Source: Branchiostoma floridae (taxonomy: Eukaryota; Chordata; Leptocardii; Amphioxiformes; Branchiostomatidae). From it: a stretch of DNA of 21,585 nt. The notes beneath the pieces are model-generated. The model was not told where the DNA came from and ran no database searches. It saw nothing but the letters and a program-made list of their open reading frames with translations. The stretch is taken from NCBI RefSeq assembly GCF_000003815.2, contig NC_049981.1, forward strand, positions 13,576,153 through 13,597,737, read 5' to 3'. The position numbers were made by a program, and so were the translations under genes. This document shows positions 1 through 9,900 of this stretch, piece after piece (the stretch's first letter is position 1; each line of letters begins with the position of its first letter).

Positions 1-142
1 GATTACTGGCCCCGTAGAGGGCGGCAATCAGCGACCCAGTACAAAAAGAAATGGCCAGCAAAAGTGTTTTTATGAGCCAGAAGAGGCCCCAGAGAGCCTA
101 CTATGGAGGCTACATCCTATATTTTCAACATTGTAAAGAAGT

Positions 143-655
143 GTGGGACCGCGTGGCACAGTGATAGTGTGTTCGTCTGGGAACCGAGAGGTTGCGGGTT
201 CGAATCCGCCTGCTGTGCTTCCGATCTTGTGCCCTTGGGAAAGGCACTTTACACAGCTTCCCTCACTTTATTCGGGTGAAAATGAGTACCTAGCTTCGGC
301 TAGGGCCGTCCCTCGGATAGAACGTTAAATGGAGGTCCCGTGTATGGGGAGAGCCACACCCCATGCACGTTAAAGAACTCCCACACGTGCGATGGTGCGG
401 TGTGCGTTGGTGCAAATCCTTCTGTCGGGAGTTGGTGATTCACTTCAAATCACCCGGACGGAGGCCTGGCGAACCTCTGTCTCGTATCAGCCACATGATG
501 ATTTACATCATTCACCCAGACGGGAGACCTGGCACATCCCCGTCTTGTAATTAGCCAGCGAAAGGGTATGTCACCCCGTAAGGGTCGGTATAACCCCGTT
601 GTGTGTAAACATGTGCGAATATGTGCGATCACGTGCACCGATGATGATGATGAAA
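143..655 (+). repeat. tRNA-derived SINE, long composite copy
   Basis: The head is tRNA-like: an A-box-like TGGCACAGTGAT at 154-165 and a textbook B box, GGTTCGAATCC, at 197-207. A non-tRNA body follows (TGCCCTTGGGAAAGGCACTT near 230-250, then TTAAATGGAGGTCCCGT near 326), and the copy peters out in a GATGATGATGATG tail at about 639-653. The second copy at about 3745-4130 shares the same body order, which shows it is a mobile family and not a lone tRNA gene. Family name and exact 3' end are not known to me. Confidence 0.8.
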
Positions 656-792
656 GAAGTCAGAATCAGCCAAAGGCAGCAGGCAATAGTCATGCAACTG
701 CATTATCATCATCGTCGCTCACTCACTCACTTGCTAAGTATGCACAAGACTGTGTTAACAACATTGATTTGTTTAAATTTCGTACTAATCAG

Positions 793-902
793 GTGGACCT
801 CCCAAGGGTCGCAGACACTGTAGTGGAGACATTGGGACAGGGATGACATGGTCTCAACCCTTCTTGCTTGACTGTGGCCAGAACCTTCAGACACTAGCTG
901 AG
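793..902 (+). CDS. aGPCR exon: end of hormone-receptor-motif-like region
   Basis: After two completing bases the frame reads on to C-G-Q-N-L-Q-T-L-A-E and joins in phase 0 to the next exon. The pattern R-x-C, W-x-x-P, then C followed by L-x-x-L fits the end of the HRM domain that precedes GAIN in many adhesion GPCRs. The donor is GAG/GTATAG. The acceptor, CTAATCAG, has a poor pyrimidine tract, so the 5' border is the least certain part. It is the first exon I can support in the window. Confidence 0.6.
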
Positions 903-3900
903 GTATAGTCTTTCTTTTTTTTCTCTTTCTAGCATACACTATAAAAATATACAGTTAAACCTGTACCAGTGAGCATCTTATGCATTATTGGTTAGGTACC
1001 ACCTCAGCACTTTTTTTTTAATTTGGCGGTCCCTTTTATTATTGTTCCCATTAGCCAATGAAAATCATCTCCAATTTGCTCACAATTTGTACATGACTCT
1101 TGTTAGGTTTGACTGTATCAGTTATGCCACATGATGAAAACATTTGTGTAGTATGAAAACAAAAGTCCAACAAAGATTAATTCTACTAAACTATAGAAAA
1201 TGTTACGTTGTACCATAATTTTGCAAAAAAAATCACTTAAATCGCTAGTATACCTGTAAAGTAAAGGAAATATGTTTTACTTGTTTTTAGACTGAGGTCA
1301 CAAACACAAACCTGGAAGAAGTCGCGACAACACTTCAGTTGCTGACCTTGACTGGCTCCACTCTCGGTGTGGCAGATATGACTCAGGCAGCTCGAGTTCT
1401 GGAGAACATTGCAATGGTTTCCTCTGTTGTGCCAACTGATGTAAGTAGTCTTATATCTATCCACCACTGCCACAGGTGCAAAACAAATCAGTTTTGCAAA
1501 TCTTATAGTCAAATCATATAATCTTGACAACTGCAGTGGAATAAAACCGGCTAAATTTCTTCCCAGCTTAATATTTATTGATACTATCTTATGCCACCGC
1601 AAGATCTGCTTGGAGATTAAAATCATACTCTTCACATGATCATCTTGATATTAAGAATTCTGTAATATTTCATCACACATTCCAAGTTCTGTGAGTTGTT
1701 AAGTTATGACATTATTGCTCTTTACAGGTTGGGTACTCTGTTCTAGACACTGTGGATCAAATCCATGATGCACCAGAGAATGTTCTGAAAGAGATTCATA
1801 CCATGGGGGTGCCAACATCCAGGTACACCAAATGTTGCTATGTGGGTTACTTAGAGTGTTTGAATTATAATATTCTTGGACATAAAAAAGTCTTAGAAAT
1901 TGTTAAGAATGTGTATCTTAAGTGTCCTTGCAAAATCCCATGCTTATCCACTATTTCTTCTAGTGACATTTCATTCTAATGATGTCTTGTCATGTTGAAT
2001 CCGTGACAGTATTGCCCAGTCACTGGAGGTTATGTTGGATAAAGTCAGCCTCACTGGGACCAGGTTCCACAGAATTCTACCGAACATTGCTGTGGAGTCT
2101 ATGGAGGTATGTACTGTTTTATTTACCCACTGAAAGATTTGATACAGATGTTATTGTGTACATGCATTAGATTCTTCAGTTTGAATACTTTCATTGAAAA
2201 TTTGAGATCATTATACTAATGTGCATCATAAAGAAATACTGTCCAGATTTTTCAATGTACCAACGGTTTTCACGCAGTATGTCCAAATTGTAGAATCTAT
2301 TTTATATATTACTCAGTATAATGAAGTCAAAGTTTTGCTAGAATACCATCCCTTGATTTTTTTCAGGTACCAGTCAGTGCATTCTCCCGTGACCTGGGGT
2401 TTGTGTGGTTGGAGGGGGAGGAGCTCGACGTAACAGAAAATGGGAGGAGGATACTCAAGATGTACGGGGAGGGGGGCATGAGGGACGACCCACGGGTGGA
2501 GGCCGCCATCTTGCTACCAAAGTCTCTCCAACCGCTGATCTTAGGCAAAACAGGTCAGAAAGTTATAATGTCTTATCACTGTGTCAAATATATACATTAT
2601 CAAGTTTAGGCTGGTATATGAATGGATTGCATATTTTGGAAGCAAGTGCAATTTTCACTTGTTATTGAAAGAATAACAAGCTGTCAAATTGATTTGCCGG
2701 ATAGGCATAATGATGCTCTTGTTTCAAATATCTATTTTAAGGTACACAGCCTTATGGTTCTGTTGTTGTTAGACATATGAACGTCTCCAATAATGCAGAA
2801 GCCATTCAAAGTTGACTGATGCTATGTAGTACAACATATTTGAGGTTTGTCAATGAAGGTTAAAATTTCTAGGTCTATAGATGCTAAGACAGGTATGCGA
2901 GATATCAATTATGCAAACAACTGGATAGATATGTTTAGTACTAACTGAATTTTTAATACAAACCAGATGCTTGTGTAACTGTTATCTAAGGTGGTTTCTT
3001 TTGTACTTTTCTAGAGTAGTGACAGTTTTTCCTTTTCGTTCAAAAGGCCAGACTGACGTGAAACTAAACGTGGTGGTATACCAAAACAGCAAGCTCTTCA
3101 CAACCAACCAGTCAGGCCTGTCCACAGGGATACCCAACAGTAGAGTTCTGTCTACATGGGTCACAAATGTGTCATTCCAACATCTACTGGAGCCTGTCAT
3201 CATCACATTTATGCCTTTGGAGGTAAAATGAACACTTTTGTATTGTTTTCAGATTACAATCTTGTACCATATGATTACTAGCATTCCTGGCTAGTTATTG
3301 TGTTCATGGGAATTTGAATAATGCACTAAGGTGTACATGGGTGTTTAACTTCTGTTGCGAGGTAAATGTTGGTGGAAAGGGTCCTATGCCCAAGACACAA
3401 TACATAACAACAGGGTGTTGTAATGACCTCAAGAGGGCTATGAGACCTTTACTTTTGCCTGTACGATACAGCTGCTTCATTTACATGTATCCTTGAAGTC
3501 AGTCACATGTCCATTATATTTTACAGGAAGAGAAGGCGGCACAGACTAATGTGTGTGCTGCATGGAACTTCTCATTGGCTGGGGGTTCAGGGACGTGGTC
3601 ACCACACGGTTGCACGTACATGGGAATGACCAATGGGAGCATCACATGTTCCTGCAACCATCTCACCAACTTTGCTGTGCTTGTGGTACGTTTACTTGTT
3701 TGTGGAAAGGCCCAATTGTAAGTTAAGTTTTCATTGCAAAATAATGGTGGCACGGTGGCCTTATGGTCAGGGTTGTTGACTAAATTGAATCCCTGACAGC
3801 TCTTTTAGTGCTGTGCTCTTGGGAAAACCACTTTTCAAAAATGTTGTCACTTGACGCAGGTGTAAATGTGTATCTAGCTTAAGCTTGGCATATTCCTCAG

Positions 3901-6900
3901 ATAGTACATTAAATCCGGGTTCTAGGAGAGCCACATCTTGAGCATGTAAAAGAGCCTACCGTAATTAAGACAAGAGATGGGGACCTTCCCGATGTGAGTG
4001 GATCTATACACATATGCAACACGTAATGTTCAATACAAACCTGGTGTGTTACACCATGAGGTAGTACTCGTAACATGGTAACACGAACAAACAAAAATGA
4101 CCCAATAAATTGCTGAATAACCATAACTGATTTTTTTCCTATTTTCCATTTTCACTTCTAATGATTGTGCAATATTGATTGTTCCTCAGGGGCATCAGGA
4201 TAAAAAACATGACAGGATCCTTAGCCTGATCACTACCATTGGTTCTGCACTTTCTCTGGGTGGACTGGTCTTCACACTTATAACACAGCTGGCTTTCAGG
4301 TAACTGCGTTGTGTCTTTACCTGAAGTCTGTTAGTATATAAAGTTAAGAGGATATAATGCCTACTGGGGTGTGAGTGGATGGTGTTTAGGACCAGGGACA
4401 GGTCTGTTTAACTGTGTGTTGATAATTTTCAGCACCAAGGATAGGTTAAATGTGTGTAGTTGGTATTCAGCACAAATGACAGACAAATTCACATTTGTGT
4501 GTATGGTGTTCAGCACCTAGATAAGGACAAACATGGTTGCCTGTGTGTGTATAGTTTTCAGCACCAACGACCTATGTGTGTAAATGGCATTTAGCACCAG
4601 GGACAGGTGTTATTTGTGTCTGGATACTTTTCAGCACCAAGGACAGACATGTTTGCATTTGTGTGTTTTGTGTTCAGTACCAAGGACAGGCATGTTTGCA
4701 TTTATGTGTTTGGTGTTCAGCATTAAGGATGGGCATGTTTGCATGCGTGGATAGTGTTCAGCACCAAGGACAAGCATGTTTGCATGTGTGGATAGTGTTC
4801 AGCACCAAGGACAGGCATGTTTGCATGTGTGTTTTTGGTGTTCAGCACCAAGGATGGGCATGTTTGCATGTGTGGATAGTGTTCAGCACCAAGGACAAGC
4901 ATGTTTGCTTGTGTGGATAGTGTTCAGCACCAAGGACAGGCATGTTTGCATGTGTGTTTTTGGTGTTCAGCACCAAGGATGGGCATGTTTACATGTGTGC
5001 ATAGTGTTCAGCACCAAGGACAGGCATGTTTGCATTTATGTGTTTGGTGTTCCTTGCCTTTTGGTGTTCAGCACCAAGGATGGGCATGTTTACATGTGTG
5101 CATAGTGTTCAGCACCAAGGACAGGCATGTTTGCATTTATGTGTTTGGTGTTCCTTGCCAAGTATGGGCATGTTTACATGTGGGCATAGTGTTCAGCACC
5201 AAGGACAGGCATGTTTGCTTGTGTGGATAGTGTTCAGCACCAAGGACAAGCATGTTTGCTTGTGTGGATAGTGTTCAGCACCAAGGACAGGCATGTTTGC
5301 ATGTGTGTTTTTGGTGTTCAGCACCAAGGATGGGCATGTTTACATGTGTGCATAGTGTTCAGCACCAAGGACAGGCATGTTTGCATTTATGTGTTTGGTG
5401 TTCCTTGCCAAGTATGGACATGTTTGCATGTGTGGATAGTATTCAGCACCAAGGACAAGCATGTTTGCATGTGTGTGTTTGGTGTTCAGCGCCAATGATG
5501 GGTATGTTTATGTGTGTGGATAGTGTTCAGCACCAAGGACAGGTATGTTTGCATGTGTGTGTTTGGTGTTAAGTGCCAATGATGGACATATTTACATGTG
5601 AGGATAGTGTTCAGCACCAAGGACAGGTATGTTTGCAAGTGTGTGTTTGGTGTTAAGTGCCAATGATGGACATGTTTACATGTGTGGATAGTGTTCATCA
5701 CCAAGAACAGGCATGTTTGCATTTATGTGTTTGGTGTTCCTTGCCAAGTATGGACATGTTTGCATGTGTGGATAGTGTTCAGCACCAAGGACAGGTATGT
5801 TTGCATGTGTGTGTTTGGTGTTAAGTGCCAATGATGGACATACAGTCAAACCTGTATTAGCGGCCACCTTTGCATAACGGCCACCTGCCCATAGTGGCCA
5901 CTTTTTGTCGGTCCCTTGGATTCGTAATGATTAAGAAATAGGCTTAGCGGCCACCTGTCCAACGCGGCCACGGCCACACGATTTCCGGTCCCGCAGGTAC
6001 AAAAACACTGCCGATAACGGCCACGCGGACCGCTGATCTATGTTTCGGCACGCTTTCGGCCATATCCAGCGGCCGTATCGTCACCCTACGCCGGATTTAA
6101 AACCTCTTTGAGTTATTTTCAAAACAAAACTTCGTAAACTGGCGCTACCCATACCCGCTGACAAACGAGGTCATATAAGGTCAATAGACGACACCAATAT
6201 TACGGAGGTAAATTGTGTTAAAGTTACGTTCTAATACACTATCGCTTAGGTTAATTTACATCACAAAAATTTCTAAATAAATTGTTACAAAGACAAGATG
6301 ATATGAACTTCAGACTATGGTGGATTTTATTCTTACATTTATTAAGAGATAAGTCTAAAATGACGTGACTTTTCTTGTGAGTACCACATTAGCATAGTGG
6401 GCGAATCTGACGTGTGAACGCGAGCGGGAACACACGGACGGCGAAGTATCAAAGGATACAAGACGAAAGATCAAAGAAATATGACGATACCGGTCTTTTC
6501 AGACAATATCAATAGTAGAACATTTAAAACTTTTTATAGCTTTTGTTTTCTTAATACATATAGTGTAAAAATCATTGCAGTACATGTACAGTACTGTATT
6601 ATGTGAATAAAGATCAGTGGTTACTAAAACCATGTGTACCTTATTGCTTGTGGTCAATTAATTAGCATATTCTCTATAGTGGCCACCTCTCTATAGTGGC
6701 CAATTTTGACCAGTCCCTTGAGTGGCCGCTATAGACAGGTTTGACTGTATTTACATGTGAGGATAGTGTTCAGCACCAAGGACAGGCATGTTTGCATGTG
6801 TGTTTTTGGTGTTCAGCACCAAGGATGGGCATGTTTACATGTGTGGATAGTGTTCAGCACCAAGGACAGGCATGTTTGCATTTATGTGTTTGGTGTTCCT

Positions 6901-9900
6901 TGCCAAGTATGGACATGTTTGCTTGTGTGGATAGTGTTCAGCACCAAGGACAAGCATGTTTGCAAGTGTGTGTTTGGTGTTCAGCGCCAATTATGGGTAT
7001 GTTTATATGTGTGGATAGTGTTCAGCACCAAGGACAGGTATGTTTGCATGTGTGTGTTTGGTGTTAAGTGCCAATGATGGACATGTTTACATGTGTGGAT
7101 AGTGTTCAGCACCAAGGACAGGCATGTTTGCATGTGTGTGTTTGGTGTTCAGCGCCAAGGATGGGCATGTTGACATATGTGCATGGTGTTCTGTACCAAG
7201 AACAAGTGCATTGTTAGGCCAAAATTGCTTACAGAACAAACTTTTTTCCACAGCTCACTACGCAGAACAAAAGCGAGATTCATCCTGATCAACTTATGCC
7301 TGGCGCTGATAGCTGTCCTGGTGGTGTTCTTTGCTGGGCTGGAAGGTGCCGTAGGGAACCCCATTGGCTGCATGTCCGTGGCTTTCCTTTTGCACTACTG
7401 CCTCCTGGCAGCTTTTCTGTGGATGGCAGTGGAGGCGTTTGTGTTGTACCAGGCGCTTTGGAAAGTGCTGGGTGTGGAGACAAAGATTACATGGCAGTTT
7501 GCACTGGTGTCTCTACTCATTGGCTGGGGTGAGTGGCAGTGTTGCTCATTATTTTTCTGTGAGTCCCAGTGTCACTCCTAATATTTCATTTGTGAACAGC
7601 TGTCCTTGCATTCCCAAACCATGTTTCTTTCCCATTGTCTTGAAAATAATTCAAAGGGTATTCTATCATGTTGTAATTAGGGCTCCATGTTCTTGAAGAG
7701 ATATTAAGGAAAAAGTAAACAGACAACAGTTTTTTTTTAAAATTTAACTGAAAAAGTAACCCAGGTTCCAATACTTGATTGAATACTCAGGTTTGTGTAT
7801 TGTGCATTTCTGCTTAGGTCTGCCAGGGGTCGCTGCAGGGATCACCATTGCTCTCCATCTAGTGTTGCCTCTTCCTGGATACATGTCAGACAGCCTGTAA
7901 GCATAGTGGACAATTTTCAAATTTCAAGACATGTTTGAAAAATAGGCTATAAAAATACATTTGTTTCATTTGTATGTTCATTTAGACCCTTGAACTAAGT
8001 TGTAGTACCCAGTGGTACATAGTGCTGTAAGTATTCTCGCCGTTTATGGTCTCATTGATGTATTACTCCGCGAGTGGGTACCCTAAAATAGATCCGAGCC
8101 AAAAACTGAACGGCTGCATGGACGCATGTTTAAAGCGGTGAGAAATTCGCTTTTGCCCAGCCGAACTGATATCAAAAGTTAGATTGGTGAAAGCTTGCTT
8201 GTAACTGAAGAAATCAGCAGGTAAAGTTTGACAGCCGCGCGCTAGGTCGGAGGTACACAGTCCTGGGTTCTGAGTGGTGCGGTTGTACGCTAGCAAGGAA
8301 AAAGTGCCTTTTGCTGGGATTGACTGATTGTAACTTGTAATTGCTATATAAACAACAAACCTATGGATTATAGTCATTGGTAATTTTTTTCTATTGTATA
8401 GAGTAAATTTGCTCAACATAGAATGAAAAATCTGCTGACATTTCATGTAGCTTCATTATAAAGGCGACCAAGTAAAACACGAATTATAACATAGAAGTCT
8501 ATGGGAAGAGGAAACTCATCAATGAGACCTTATGTAGAAGGGAACATACATACATGTAGTTTCACAGGATGGGGTTGTTAGCCCTTCCCCTTTGATGTGT
8601 TTAAGGTTCATCCTCGAACACGGGACCCCCATTTATTGTGCATTCTTAAAGAAGGGCGCGCCCCAACTGAGATGCTCTTTTTGAACCAGAGTCTCCCAGT
8701 TACCAACTTATTAGAAATAGGAGCTGTATTATGAGGCTGCTACAAGTTGAGCTACAGGGACATCCTTGCATGAAATATTGACTATGACTGGATAAGTTTA
8801 TTACGACATCTTTCATGAAGGCTATTGATTTACAAGAAAAGATCAATGAACAACATAACATGGGACTTACTCTTAGCTTAAGTGTTGACTCTGAACTTTA
8901 ACTTGTCGGGTAAATGTATTCCCTGGTATTTCAAAATGAACATGTTTTCTTTCTTATCTAGTTGCTGGATGTCAGGACAGCTCCTGTACTATGGCTTCTT
9001 GGTGCCACTGGGAGTAATTCTCATCTTCAACACCATCATGTACATCATTGTCATCAGGAGCCTCACATGTGCCTACATCTCCAGGGGTACTCTGTCTCTT
9101 GATACTCTTCCTCTACATACTTTATCATAACCCATGCATGTTGATGTCATTATGTGTACCTCACTCTACAGAATGGAATTCTTTTTTCTTCTGCGTCTTC
9201 CTCTTTTTGTTCCAAACAAATAAGGTCAATGACCTGGCCCAGACAGCTGTCACCATGGTAACTGGTAAACTAGCAGACACTCTGTGGTATTTGATTACAT
9301 TATGTAGCAAGTGGCAGGGCAGCTGGAGGGGCTGATACCATATACTCACACTCACTCACTATCTAGTTTAGCGTCCGTTGTTTGCTGTCTTGGAGAGGTT
9401 GGACGTTTTGTCAAGTCGTGTCCGTCAGATGCTGCCCTCCATCCATCTCTGTCAAGGGGGTTTGCTTTTTGCAGCTCCAGTTTTCTGAGATCTTCATTGA
9501 CACTGTAACCCATCTCCTCTGTCTACCAATATAACTTATATGAATGTGTTTGAGTAAGACTAAACAAAGCAATTGAATAGTTTGTAAGGCTAGGCCATAC
9601 ATAGGAACATTATGTATTTCCTTGCAAATCCTACCCAGCTTTCTAGTTACGGGTACTTAATCTTTCTTTTTACTACTCACTGTCACAAGTAGGTCATGTT
9701 GACAGTGCCGGCCTTTTTTTTAGACACTACAAAATTGTTGAGAGCAACTGGTCTGTCCTTTTGTGTCTTAAAACATGTTTAACAGTCAAATAATGCCCTT
9801 GTTGTCTTTAATCTTATGCATTTGCATCAACATTTCTTTTACAATATCTCTTTTATCATAACCAGGTAAGCTGCTGAAAAACAAGAGGACCCGAAAACTG

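Noticed and set aside
144-217. A possible functional tRNA gene
   Set aside because: Promoter boxes are good, but the sequence runs straight into a SINE body that recurs at 3745, and no clean acceptor stem or terminator is visible.
568-846. A 92-codon open frame just before the first receptor exon
   Set aside because: It begins in the SINE and runs over the exon in a different frame from the one that joins the GAIN exons.
4576-5572. Overlapping open frames of 80-114 codons giving Cys/His-rich repeated peptides
   Set aside because: They arise from the minisatellite, occur in several frames because the period is not a multiple of three, and lie inside an intron. The same applies to 6741-7077 and the minus-strand frames at 5486-5867.
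4366-7200. CRISPR array
   Set aside because: Units are contiguous tandem repeats without unique spacers, in an intron of a eukaryotic gene.
7296-7696. Long open frames in other frames over the TM2-TM4 exon
   Set aside because: Shadows of the receptor exon; the receptor frame carries all the conserved transmembrane motifs.
9225-9264. A micro-exon (VNDLAQTAVTM...) between the TM5 and TM6 exons
   Set aside because: It has splice-like borders and looks like receptor loop sequence, but it needs phase 0 at its start while the TM5 exon ends in phase 1. Joining 9086 directly to 9866 keeps the frame.
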